A stretch of DNA of 15,772 nucleotides from Candidatus Thorarchaeota archaeon (GCA_029856425.1 JAHQWZ010000016.1:1-15772), one strand, 5' to 3'. Shown: positions 1-6,970, counted from the first letter of the stretch. Program-made: numbers and translations. The notes: generated from the letters alone by a model not told the origin.

Positions 1-46
1 TATATCCAAGTCGGATCATGTCCACAAGACCTTCCCCATGCTGATG

Positions 47-1084
47 CTACAAATCTCTCAATTTCAGCATCTTCTCCTCTGTGGGATTGTGAACGACTCC
101 TTTGTCCGTGATTATTGCTGTGACTAGCTCTGGTGGAGTGATATCAAATGCTGGATTGTAGACTTTCGCGTCAGGAACTGTGACATACTCGCCGTTGATA
201 ATTCGAATCTCATCTGGGTCGCGTTCTTCTATTACAACATCCTCGACATTAGTTACCCAATCAATTGTCGACATTGGGACAACAGAATAGAATGGAATAT
301 TGTGATGTTTTGCAGTGATTGCCATGGTGTAAGTACCAATCTTGTTGATGACATGACCTGTCCTTACTATTCGGTCAGCACCCACCACGCAGCAATCAAC
401 ACGACCCTCCCTAAACACAGTGCCAATCATTCCATCTGTAATGAGTGTTGTATCAATACCATCTTCCATAAATTCAAACACAGTAATTTTGGCACCCTGT
501 TGTCTCGGACGAGTTTCTGCTGCGTAGACCTTGATGTCGCCATCATACTTTTCATGGGCTATTCTGACTACGGCACCCACCGTACCCAGATGTACAGTTG
601 CGAGAGAGCCTGCATTGCATATTGTCTGAATAGTGAAACCTGGTTCTATCACAGAGAGGGCATTCTCACCCATACTTCTGCACATCCGTACGTCCTCCTC
701 TGCGATCTCTTTCGCCTCTTCAATCAAGGTCTTGACTATGGCATCTGTACTACCGCCTGATTCTTTTGCAACTGTCAACATCCTAGCTGTGGCCCAAGTA
801 AGGTTGACTGCTGTTGGCCGGGTGTTCAGTGTGTCTGCTGCCCTCTCAAGATACTCTAGAAGTTCTTTCTTTGTATTGGCCTTGCTCTCTATGGCCGCTA
901 ATGCCATTCCCATAGCTGCCGCCGCGCCTATAGCAGGAGCCCCACGGATTTCCATTATCTCAATCGACTGAGCTATTCGCTCATGACTGGAAGTAACAAT
1001 ATGTGACTTTTCAAGAGGGAGTTTTGTCTGATCGACAAGTCTAACCTCATTGATATCATCCAGCCATTCAATCGTCCTGAACAT
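47..1084 (-). CDS. mtnA: S-methyl-5-thioribose-1-phosphate isomerase (MtnA)
   Basis: This 345-residue protein belongs to the aIF2B/MtnA isomerase family and probably converts methylthioribose-1-phosphate to methylthioribulose-1-phosphate in cytosolic methionine salvage. Visible motifs are RGAPAIG (47-53), the NAG loop with catalytic Cys156 (TICNAG), TRPRQQGA (191-198), GADRI with Asp237, NKIGTY (247-252) and YNPAFDITPPELVTA near the C-terminus. Cys156 and Asp237 match the family's catalytic Cys/Asp pair, and the length is normal. The ATG lies inside the end of the hydrogenase protease gene (17-nt overlap) with GAGAGG about 8 nt upstream, so the two genes are probably co-transcribed. Two oddities are SLATVHLG after the NAG loop and GHV where most relatives have GDV before NKIGTY. 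A ribose-1,5-bisphosphate isomerase role is less likely, because that subgroup has a different Cys loop. Confidence 0.88.
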   Translation of the reverse strand: MFRTIEWLDDINEVRLVDQTKLPLEKSHIVTSSHERIAQSIEIMEIRGAPAIGAAAAMGMALAAIESKANTKKELLEYLERAADTLNTRPTAVNLTWATARMLTVAKESGGSTDAIVKTLIEEAKEIAEEDVRMCRSMGENALSVIEPGFTIQTICNAGSLATVHLGTVGAVVRIAHEKYDGDIKVYAAETRPRQQGAKITVFEFMEDGIDTTLITDGMIGTVFREGRVDCCVVGADRIVRTGHVINKIGTYTMAITAKHHNIPFYSVVPMSTIDWVTNVEDVVIEERDPDEIRIINGEYVTVPDAKVYNPAFDITPPELVTAIITDKGVVHNPTEEKMLKLRDL

Positions 1085-1595
1085 TTTCTTTTCCTCTCAA
1101 ATGCTGTTTCAGCATGGTTTCAAGGGTACTAATAATCTTCTCAGCCTTCGTATGAATTTCAGGTGTTAGTCCCTCACCAAACTCTACGCTTTTTGGTTGA
1201 ACGCCCAACACAATACACTGAGCTCCTGTACGGTCCTCAAGAAACTGCATCAGAAGCGACAGTGGCATCCTGTGGGTACTCAATGTGATTCCTCCTATGC
1301 GGTCCTTAGTGATAAGCTCAACATAGCCCGGTGGCTTAAGCATGTCAGCCGCATCTACCATTATGACTCTCTCGGCACCAAATTCGGTTAGATTGCTTGC
1401 AAAGGCTTCGGGTACAGAACCCACATTTTCAATCAAGATTCTCGGACCCTCAAGATGTTTCAAACCACCAACTATGACCAGACCTAGGCCATCATCAGTT
1501 CTTAGATCATTGCCAATACCAAGGAATGCAATCCTACTTGCACCTGCAATGAAATCGCCAAGCTCTTCCTGAAATTCCAAGTCGGTCACATTCAT
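1068..1595 (-). CDS. hycI: [NiFe]-hydrogenase maturation protease, HycI type
   Basis: This is a nickel-dependent endopeptidase of the HycI/HybD family, which trims the C-terminus of a [NiFe]-hydrogenase large subunit after metal insertion. From the ATG at 1595 the product has 175 residues. The motifs are FLGIGNDLRTDDGLG (24-38), VDAADM (80-85) and STHRMPLS (106-113). Asp35, Asp84 and His108 match the family's three nickel ligands. GVQPKSVEFGEGLTPE (131-146) is typical of the HycI branch. The open frame continues upstream to 1808, but that part is Ser-rich and antisense to the endonuclease gene, so I reject it. An ATG at 1628 is an alternative start; neither has a strong ribosome-binding site. 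The 3' end overlaps mtnA. No hydrogenase subunit is in the window, so its substrate must be encoded elsewhere. Confidence 0.85.
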   Translation of the reverse strand: MNVTDLEFQEELGDFIAGASRIAFLGIGNDLRTDDGLGLVIVGGLKHLEGPRILIENVGSVPEAFASNLTEFGAERVIMVDAADMLKPPGYVELITKDRIGGITLSTHRMPLSLLMQFLEDRTGAQCIVLGVQPKSVEFGEGLTPEIHTKAEKIISTLETMLKQHLRGKENVQDD

Positions 1596-1680
1596 TTCCA
1601 CAAATGAATACGCTATAGTTCTTGCCATAGGTCGTGTCGAAAGTCTTTTCACCCTTCCAAAACCGGAAGAATGCTTAGAC

Positions 1681-2331
1681 GTGAACAACTTGTCTGAAGA
1701 AAATGGTGAAGCTCCGAATTTCCTTGAACCAGAAGATATGGAAGAGGACCTCATTATAGAAGAAGAGCCTCTTGAGGAGGAGGAACCAGCTGATGCCATA
1801 TTCACCAATGGGAAGGGGTATGTTGCAAGAGATGATGCAGATAGGATATTCCAGCATGGATTCTATGGCACTCGTCTTGACGATGGTAGGCTGGAACTAG
1901 AACCAGTAGAAATACTACATTTGTTTGAACGGAAACGAATCACTGTCAAGACTTCCTCAGGTGATCCTATAGGTTCCAAAGACATAGTGAATGGTCTGCG
2001 TGGAATGTATCCCGATCTCTGGATTAACTATTTGGTCTTTAGGGACCTGAGAAGCAGAGGCTATGCTGTGCGTCAGGGATTTGGAGGTGGTATTGGTTTT
2101 CGAGTCTATGCACGAGGAAACCGTCCCGGAGCAGCCACCGCCAACCAGTTGATTTACGTTCTGAAGGAAGGAGATGCAATATCACTTCATGACCTTGATA
2201 TGGTAACTGAAACTGCCTCGGCCGCCAGAAAAAAGCTGGTCTTTGCACTGGTTGACCAGAACGGTGAGGTTAATTACTATAGAGTGGCACAGGCCACTCT
2301 TCAAGACCGTAGTGGTGACACCGATGAGTGA
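1681..2331 (+). CDS. endA: tRNA-splicing endonuclease family protein (EndA-like, probably structural subunit)
   Basis: This 216-residue protein is related to archaeal tRNA-splicing endonuclease, which cuts BHB structures in precursor tRNAs. After an acidic tail (1-37) comes an N-terminal EndA-like domain (about 38-105), then the nuclease-fold domain (about 113-207) with YLVFRDLRSRGYAVRQGF, GFRVYARG, ARKKLVFALVD and VNYYRV. In the catalytic Tyr-His-Lys triad, Tyr143 (FRVY) and Lys184 (ARKK) are present. The segment that should hold His reads GAATANQLIYV, with Thr at the expected place. That fits a structural subunit that needs a catalytic partner, as in heterotetrameric archaeal enzymes; this role is inferred. 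The start is uncertain: GTG at 1681 or ATG at 1738. The gene is divergent from hycI, and its stop overlaps the next start by ATGAGTGA. Confidence 0.82.
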   Translation: MNNLSEENGEAPNFLEPEDMEEDLIIEEEPLEEEEPADAIFTNGKGYVARDDADRIFQHGFYGTRLDDGRLELEPVEILHLFERKRITVKTSSGDPIGSKDIVNGLRGMYPDLWINYLVFRDLRSRGYAVRQGFGGGIGFRVYARGNRPGAATANQLIYVLKEGDAISLHDLDMVTETASAARKKLVFALVDQNGEVNYYRVAQATLQDRSGDTDE

Positions 2332-3601
2332 CGAGTGGTATGATGATGACGATGAACTAGCGGAAGAGATTCTTACACTAGAAGCCTTCTTCGATGAACG
2401 TACAATGAGTGTTCATCTCGTTGAAAACAACCCACCGCGAGCCAAGAGAGGTGAGCCGGGAAACTGGGAGCTGGTGGATCTATCTGAAAGGCTGCTCACA
2501 TACGAGGAACTGGATGTGCTGGGAGAAGCTATCCTTGAAACAGCACAGAATGATAGAAAGTCATTCATTGAAATAGAAGAACATGGAGCGGCAGTGGTAC
2601 AACTCAGGAATATGAGGATAGCAATTGCACGAAGGCCCTTTGCTGACAAAATGGAGATTTCAGCCATCCGACCCATTGTAAAGCTGTGCTTACAAGATTA
2701 CAATCTCAACTCGAAGCTAATGAATAGGCTGGAAACTCGAGCGGAAGGCATTCTAATCTCTGGATCTCCGGGCTCTGGCAAGAGCACCTTTGCGGCTGCT
2801 TTAGCTGAATTCTATAGCAGTAAGGGGAATGTTGTTAAGACACTTGAGCAGCCAAGAGATTTACAGGTAGAGGAGGCGATAGTGCAGTATTCTCCTCTCG
2901 ATGGCAGTATGGAGAAAGCTGCGGACATTCTTTTGCTTGTACGTCCCGACTATGTTGTTTATGACGAACTCCGGAAAAACAGTGATTTCCAGGCATATTC
3001 AGATCTCAGGTCAGCTGGTGTCGGGATGGTAGGAGTTGTGCATGCAGGATCTGCAATCGATGCACTTCAGAGGTTGATACTTGGTGGAAGAGTCGAGCTA
3101 GGACAAGTTCCAAGCACGGTCGATACAGTGGTCCACATCGAAGATGGAAATGTTTCGAAGGTTTCCTCACTCTCGTTGAAGGTGAAACTGCCTACAGGTA
3201 TGAGTAGTTCTCAGAGAGACCTAGCAAGACCTGTAGTGGAAGTTCGCAATTTCGATGAGGGAGTGTTGGAGTATGAGATGTTCTCTTTTGGTGGAGAAAA
3301 GGTAGTAGTACCAGTCAGAGGAGTTGCTGCGCCTATGCTCAGGGGCGAAAGGATAGCCCGTGGAAGACCTGGAGAGTCTGTGCCAGTTTCAGTAAGTTAC
3401 AGCAAGAAAAAAGTGACTCTTGTTGCGGGTCGCAAGTATGCAAAACAAAGGATAGAGGTCTTTGCGGATGACTTGTATCTGCTGACTACTGTAATTGGTC
3501 GCAATGGAGAAAGTGCAATTCGTATCAAAACTCGACAAGGCAAGTCCATTGTAGATGCCATGGAAGAAGGTGCAAAAATAACAGCTAAGGTAGCAGAATA
3601 G
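2324..3601 (+). CDS. PilT/PINA-class ATPase lacking the usual PIN and KH domains
   Basis: This 425-residue protein matches the ATPase core of the archaeal PINA family (PIN-ATPase-KH proteins related to secretion/PilT ATPases). Residues 22-33 (AFFDERTMSVHL) and PPRAKRGEPG (37-46) open the conserved N-terminal part. Walker A is GSPGSGKST (147-155), EQPRDLQV follows at 175-182, and a Walker B-like strand ends in YDE (213-215). GMVGVVHAGS and GRVELGQVP complete the core. Relatives usually carry a PIN domain of about 140 residues before FFDE; here only an acidic stub precedes it. I also see no GKGG-type KH motif in the C-terminal 120 residues. The ATG at 2324 has GGTGA 5 nt upstream and overlaps the endA-like stop, so the two are translationally coupled. 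An upstream ATG at 2243 is rejected. Function in the family is unsettled (DNA junction or RNA processing). Confidence 0.85.
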   Translation: MSDEWYDDDDELAEEILTLEAFFDERTMSVHLVENNPPRAKRGEPGNWELVDLSERLLTYEELDVLGEAILETAQNDRKSFIEIEEHGAAVVQLRNMRIAIARRPFADKMEISAIRPIVKLCLQDYNLNSKLMNRLETRAEGILISGSPGSGKSTFAAALAEFYSSKGNVVKTLEQPRDLQVEEAIVQYSPLDGSMEKAADILLLVRPDYVVYDELRKNSDFQAYSDLRSAGVGMVGVVHAGSAIDALQRLILGGRVELGQVPSTVDTVVHIEDGNVSKVSSLSLKVKLPTGMSSSQRDLARPVVEVRNFDEGVLEYEMFSFGGEKVVVPVRGVAAPMLRGERIARGRPGESVPVSVSYSKKKVTLVAGRKYAKQRIEVFADDLYLLTTVIGRNGESAIRIKTRQGKSIVDAMEEGAKITAKVAE

Positions 3602-3615
3602 TCCTTTCTGCAAAA

Positions 3616-3624
3616 GCTTTAACA
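3616..3624 (+). promoter_or_regulatory. TATA-like box of tRNA-Arg
   Basis: GCTTTAACA lies about 30 nt upstream of the tRNA 5' end, the usual spacing for an archaeal TATA box with a short leader. Assignment is by position and composition only. Confidence 0.4.
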
Positions 3625-3651
3625 ACTAACCAGCCACCCGGTCAATTTCAT

Positions 3652-3759
3652 GGGCCCGTGGCCTAGTATGGACTCAGAGGAAGATGTCCTCCGGGGTGTT
3701 CATAGGGCACTTGCCTCCTAAGCAAGGAATCCCAGGTTCAAATCCTGGCGGGCCCGCCA
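3652..3759 (+). tRNA. tRNA-Arg(CCU) with a D-loop intron
   Basis: The acceptor strands GGGCCCG and CGGGCCC pair perfectly, the discriminator is G, and CCA is encoded. The anticodon stem CTTGC/GCAAG holds loop CTCCTAA, giving anticodon CCU (Arg, AGG codons). The variable loop is GAATC. The T-arm is CCAGG/CCTGG with the standard loop TTCAAAT. The D-stem GCCT/GGGC is complete, but about 30 extra nt separate the GG18-19 part of the D-loop from A21. Removing them gives a normal tRNA. There is no anticodon intron. A T6 run follows the CCA. Confidence 0.9.
3673..3703 (+). other. Intron in the D-loop of tRNA-Arg(CCU)
   Basis: A 31-nt insertion sits between A20 (3672) and A21 (3704), so a 30-nt intron leaves one loop nucleotide. 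It contains a hairpin GAGGA/TCCTC (3677-3681/3687-3691). GGAC (3670-3673) can pair with GTTC (3698-3701), as exon and intron do in the central helix of a BHB. The exact cut sites are uncertain by one to three nt. Confidence 0.75.
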
Positions 3760-3760
3760 C

Positions 3761-3766
3761 TTTTTT
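3761..3766 (+). terminator. Oligo-T terminator after tRNA-Arg
   Basis: TTTTTT begins 2 nt after the encoded CCA, as in typical archaeal U-tract termination of tRNA transcripts. Confidence 0.5.
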
Positions 3767-3820
3767 CAAGTCGTAATATCCAAATCCCACCATACTATTG
3801 CTAAGAATGGAGACATTTGG

Positions 3821-4927
3821 ATGAGTGATGAAGATCACCCGCCCTACGATTTCGTACCTGGGTTAGATCTAAGTAAGGCATTATATGAAAAAGCTGTGAA
3901 ACCAGTCATAGAAAGGCACTTTCCGAATTTGGTATATTCAGCTGCTCGAATTGGTACTGGGTCAGATGTATTGGGATTTGACACTCCACAGTCGATGGAT
4001 CATGACTGGGGACCGAAACTTCAGATCTTCTTGACGGAATCAGACTATGATTCCCTCAAAGAAGAGGTTGATGAAACTCTGCGTCAGAATTTACCATATG
4101 AAATACGCGGATTTCCCACCAACTTTAGCTTTCATGACGATGGTACAACCCGGATGGAGCTTGTTGATTATGGACCTGTCAATCATGGAGTTAAAATCAA
4201 TACAGTCAGCGCCTTCTTTATCGAGTATCTTGGTTTCAATCCAACAGAAGACTTGCGTATTATAGACTGGTTGGTTCTTCCACAGCAGATGCTCCTAAGT
4301 ATCGCGAACGGGAAAGTCTTCCATGATGGTCTTGGAAAATTGGAACCAATAGTGGCTAAATTGGAATATTACCCTCATGACCTATGGCTGTATCTGTTAG
4401 CAAATCAGTGGGAGAGGATAGCTCAAGAAGAAGCGTTCATGGGTCGATGTGGTCAGGTTGGAGATGAGCTTGGTTCTCGTATTGTTGCTACGCGGCTGAT
4501 TCGTGACATTATGGGGCTCTGTTTTCTCATAGAACGAAAGTATGCACCTTACATAAAGTGGTTTGGTACAGCCTTTTCGAAGCTTAAGAGTGCACAGTTT
4601 CTCACACCAGTCTTCATGCAAATTATGGATGCCAGTACTTGGCAAGAAAGACAAGACCATCTGACAAGAGCATACGAGCATGTAGCCAAGATGCACAATG
4701 ATCTCGGAATCACAGCACCATTGGGAGCCAAGGTGTCACGGTTTCACAATCGACCGTTCATGATAATTCAAGGGGACAATTTCGCTGATGCCATTCATGC
4801 AATGATTGAAGATGATAGAGTAAAAAGATTGCCGAAGTATTTGGGTGGCATTGATCAGTATGTCGACTCGACTGATGTGCTGTCATACACTGAGAAGTTC
4901 CGTAGATTCTGGTCGATGTATCAGTAG
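3821..4927 (+). CDS. DUF4037 nucleotidyltransferase-like protein
   Basis: This 368-residue soluble protein resembles the DUF4037 family, an N-terminal nucleotidyltransferase fold followed by an all-helical region. The signature is GTGSDVLGFDTPQSMDHDWG (45-64): a GS turn followed by an acidic DxD-like pair at Asp60 and Asp62, which in this superfamily bind metal and nucleotide. The rest includes a helical segment with LPQQMLLSIANGKVFHD, DLWLYLLANQWERIAQ and a His-rich helix ending in HNDLG. The substrate is unknown for the family, so transfer of a nucleotide to a small molecule, protein or RNA are all open. The ATG has GGAGA 7 nt upstream. It is a single gene between tRNA-Arg and convergent rpiA, whose stop is 2 nt away. 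Confidence 0.75.
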   Translation: MSDEDHPPYDFVPGLDLSKALYEKAVKPVIERHFPNLVYSAARIGTGSDVLGFDTPQSMDHDWGPKLQIFLTESDYDSLKEEVDETLRQNLPYEIRGFPTNFSFHDDGTTRMELVDYGPVNHGVKINTVSAFFIEYLGFNPTEDLRIIDWLVLPQQMLLSIANGKVFHDGLGKLEPIVAKLEYYPHDLWLYLLANQWERIAQEEAFMGRCGQVGDELGSRIVATRLIRDIMGLCFLIERKYAPYIKWFGTAFSKLKSAQFLTPVFMQIMDASTWQERQDHLTRAYEHVAKMHNDLGITAPLGAKVSRFHNRPFMIIQGDNFADAIHAMIEDDRVKRLPKYLGGIDQYVDSTDVLSYTEKFRRFWSMYQ

Positions 4928-4929
4928 TC

Positions 4930-5613
4930 TTACTTCTTCAGGATATAGACTCCGTCCTCTTTGCCCACATGGACCTCATCGGTCATGTCAATGAACAGGC
5001 CGGTTTCAATTACGCCTGGAATCATTTTCAAATCCATTGCCACCTTTGCGGGATCATCTATTGGTTCCGGGAATTTGAGGTCTAGGATGAAATTTCCATT
5101 ATCAGTCACAACTGGACCCATCTTCCTCTGGGCTTGCCTTACCGTGGGTGCAATACCCATGGCCTGTATCTTTCTGAGTACTACACCAAGAGAGAATGGT
5201 AATATTTCAATGGGGATCTCGAATCTGGTTGCTAGCTGGTCAACAATCTTGAACTCGTCCACAATTATGATAAGTTTCTTTGATGCTGATGCGACGACCT
5301 TTTCCTGAAACAGAGCCCCTCCACCGCCCTTTGTTAGGTTAAGATTCCTGTCGACCTCGTCAGCACCATCCACAGTCAGTTCAAGTTCAGGATCAAGGTC
5401 CAGATTTGTAAGAGGGATCTTGAACTCTATGGCTAGTTGGTATGCCTGATATGAGCTTGGGACTACCCTGACATTCACCTTCTTTGCTGCAATCCTTTTT
5501 CCCAACTCCTCCGCGAATAAGGCAACTGTGGAACCACTTCCAAGTCCTATTGCACCAGTCTTTGGTATCAGTTTACTCGCACTCTTGGCCGCATTTAGTT
5601 TGGCATTGGACAT
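4930..5613 (-). CDS. rpiA: Ribose-5-phosphate isomerase A
   Basis: RpiA interconverts ribose-5-phosphate and ribulose-5-phosphate in the cytosol and supplies ribose for nucleotides. The motifs are GLGSGSTV near the N-terminus, the active-site segment VDGADEVD, KGGGGALFQEKVVA, VTDNGN and PGVIETGLF. These cover the catalytic Asp/Lys regions of the family. From the ATG at 5613 the product has 227 residues, close to the usual 220-230, and GGAGA lies about 8 nt upstream. A TTG at 5649 with GGGGAG just upstream would add 12 residues not usual in the family; I prefer the ATG but cannot exclude the longer form. The gene is convergent with the DUF4037 gene. It lies downstream of the repeat-rich membrane protein on the same strand but is separated from it by a T8 run. 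Confidence 0.92.
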   Translation of the reverse strand: MSNAKLNAAKSASKLIPKTGAIGLGSGSTVALFAEELGKRIAAKKVNVRVVPSSYQAYQLAIEFKIPLTNLDLDPELELTVDGADEVDRNLNLTKGGGGALFQEKVVASASKKLIIIVDEFKIVDQLATRFEIPIEILPFSLGVVLRKIQAMGIAPTVRQAQRKMGPVVTDNGNFILDLKFPEPIDDPAKVAMDLKMIPGVIETGLFIDMTDEVHVGKEDGVYILKK

Positions 5614-5706
5614 GTAACGGTCTCCGTAGAGATGTGTCTTAAAAGCCAATCAATCTCCCCAAAAAGGCTTCCGAGATACCAGCTAAGATTTAGTTACCAC
5701 TTGCTG

Positions 5707-5714
5707 AAAAAAAA
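5707..5714 (-). terminator. T8 terminator after the repeat-rich membrane protein
   Basis: An A8 run on the plus strand reads as T8 on the minus strand, about 15 nt after the stop codon of the gene ending at 5730. This is a likely archaeal U-tract terminator separating it from rpiA. Confidence 0.45.
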
Positions 5715-5729
5715 GCAGTTGGAAGGAGA

Positions 5730-6689
5730 CTAATCCCCGCCCATCAATGCCTTTAGACGCTCCATCTCCCGGAGCATCTCTGACTGTAGTGAACTCTTGC
5801 CGCCTGCTGGAGCTGCAGCATCTCCACCGGGGGCGCCTCCTGCTGGAGCTCCTCCTGGAGCTGCACCGCCTGGAGGGCCAGCTGCTGGAGCTGCACCGCC
5901 TGGAGGACCACCTGCTGGAGCTGCACCACCTGGAGGGCCAGCTGCTGGAGCTGCACCGCTTGGAGGACCACCTGCTGGCGGACCGCCTGCTGGGGGACCA
6001 CCACCCGGGGGTGCGCCACTTGGGGGACCACCACTTGGAGGGGCTGTTGTGACAGGAGCTTGAACAGGCGTTGCAGAAGGTGTTGAAACTGGCATTGCAA
6101 CGCTTGGAGGACCTGAATCAGCTTCGGCTTCCACTGCGGTACCTGACATTGCCGCAAGTTTGCGGAGGTAGTCTGACCGTGCTTTGCCAATCTCGTCTGA
6201 AGTTGCAACGATTGACTTGAGTTGCTCATCCTTTGCGACTGCTGTGCGCACAGTTTCGAGTCGGTGTTGATAGAGTGCTGCGAGCTTGAGTTTAACAGAC
6301 TCGCTTATTTCGCCCTTTTCTGCAAAGTAATCAGCTGCAGTGAGGGCCTGTTGTATGGCATTTTCCTCAATCTTGAGGAAGACTAATGCATCAGAGGGGT
6401 CCTTTGAAATGAAGTCGACTTTCTTGGCCCCTGACATACCTGCTGATACATCACCTGTTGATGCAATGATTCTTCGTACGCCATCAGCTATTGACCCACT
6501 TCCACTCTTTCGTAGGCGGCGTACTAAAAACAAAATCATCACGACAAAAAACGTGGTCGAGATGGTAAAGTACCAGTCTCCTGGACCCCAAGGAATCCAT
6601 TGCTGGAGTGGTGTTGAGAAAAGCTGATCGAAGAAACCGAAAATATACTGGAAAAATGTGTCCATGTATTCTGGTTGTGCAAATTGCAA
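5730..6689 (-). CDS. Single-pass membrane protein with a Pro/Gly/Ala-rich repeat tail
   Basis: I do not recognise this 319-residue protein as a named family. A short N-terminal part (1-39) leads into one membrane segment (about 40-57), followed by RRLRK, so the rest should be cytoplasmic. Residues 66-185 look helical and polar, including a helix-turn-helix stretch around AADYFAEKGEISESVKLK. Residues 193-297 are almost only Pro, Gly, Ala and Ser, with decapeptide repeats of the type GPPGGAAPAA. The last 20 residues form a charged amphipathic helix (LQSEMLREMERLKALMGGD). A perfect AGGTGAT 5 nt upstream selects a TTG start at 6689 over the ATG at 6665, which has no ribosome-binding site. It may anchor a complex through its proline-rich tail; the partner is unknown. 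Confidence 0.78.
   Translation of the reverse strand: MQFAQPEYMDTFFQYIFGFFDQLFSTPLQQWIPWGPGDWYFTISTTFFVVMILFLVRRLRKSGSGSIADGVRRIIASTGDVSAGMSGAKKVDFISKDPSDALVFLKIEENAIQQALTAADYFAEKGEISESVKLKLAALYQHRLETVRTAVAKDEQLKSIVATSDEIGKARSDYLRKLAAMSGTAVEAEADSGPPSVAMPVSTPSATPVQAPVTTAPPSGGPPSGAPPGGGPPAGGPPAGGPPSGAAPAAGPPGGAAPAGGPPGGAAPAAGPPGGAAPGGAPAGGAPGGDAAAPAGGKSSLQSEMLREMERLKALMGGD
5850..5969 (-). repeat. Four 30-bp tandem repeats coding for decapeptides
   Basis: Four 30-bp units encode GPPSGAAPAA, GPPGGAAPAG, GPPGGAAPAA and GPPGGAAPGG (residues 241-280). Alternating AA/AG endings give a 60-bp higher-order period. A shorter GPPAGGPPAG block precedes them. The very similar DNA units suggest recent expansion by slippage or unequal exchange. 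The repeats also keep other frames open, which explains overlapping false ORFs on both strands. Confidence 0.85.
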
Positions 6690-6694
6690 CTGGT

Positions 6695-6701
6695 ATCACC
6701 T
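6695..6701 (-). promoter_or_regulatory. Ribosome-binding site selecting a TTG start
   Basis: AGGTGAT on the minus strand is fully complementary to the conserved archaeal 16S 3' end and lies 5 nt before TTG at 6689. Confidence 0.75.
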
Positions 6702-6775
6702 ATAGTACGTCGAGGCGTATTGGCATCAACTTCTTGCGGTATTTTACTTTTCTTGTGGGTCTTGTTCCTTTGTAT

Positions 6776-6785
6776 CACGTACGTG
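6776..6785. promoter_or_regulatory. Perfect 10-bp palindrome CACGTACGTG
   Basis: The palindrome lies about 87 bp upstream of the membrane protein start. It could be an operator for a dimeric regulator, but 10 bp can arise by chance. Confidence 0.2.
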
Positions 6786-6914
6786 TCATAAGGAAGCGCA
6801 AGAATTGGAGCCTTCCGGACAGGATTCTATAATATTGTTGCCTCATAAACATGTCCGTGATGGACGATTGAAGGAGAGGTATTCTCGCTGGTTTTTCTGA
6901 TTATGATGAAGGTC

Positions 6915-6934
6915 TTGGTACAATAGTGTACCAA
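6915..6934. promoter_or_regulatory. Operator-like palindrome upstream of the LURP-one gene
   Basis: TTGGTACA and TGTACCAA are perfect 8-bp inverted arms around ATAG. The site lies about 37 bp upstream of a TATA-like CTTAAATC (6971-6978) and 78 bp before the start codon. This geometry suits an activator or repressor dimer. A hairpin in a longer 5' leader is the alternative. Confidence 0.45.
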
Positions 6935-6970
6935 AATTCGCAAGTTATGACGGGTTCCAACCGACGTTTG

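Noticed and set aside
1..46. Possible start of another minus-strand gene (ATG at 20 or GTG at 26)
   Set aside because: Fewer than ten codons are visible before the window ends, so nothing can be supported.
302..971. Plus-strand frames opposite mtnA
   Set aside because: They are antisense shadows of a clearly conserved gene.
1596..1808. N-terminal extension of the hydrogenase protease
   Set aside because: The extra residues are Ser-rich, lie antisense to the endonuclease gene and are absent from the family.
5747..6229. Long open frames on both strands over the repeat region
   Set aside because: They arise from the 30-bp coding repeats, have monotonous Leu/Glu/His or Gln-rich translations, and lack start signals. 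The frame with the membrane segment and ribosome-binding site is the real one.
6855..6910. C/D box guide RNA suggested by GTGATGG, CTGA and ATGATGA
   Set aside because: No D'/C' boxes occur at the right spacing, so the guide RNA layout is not met.
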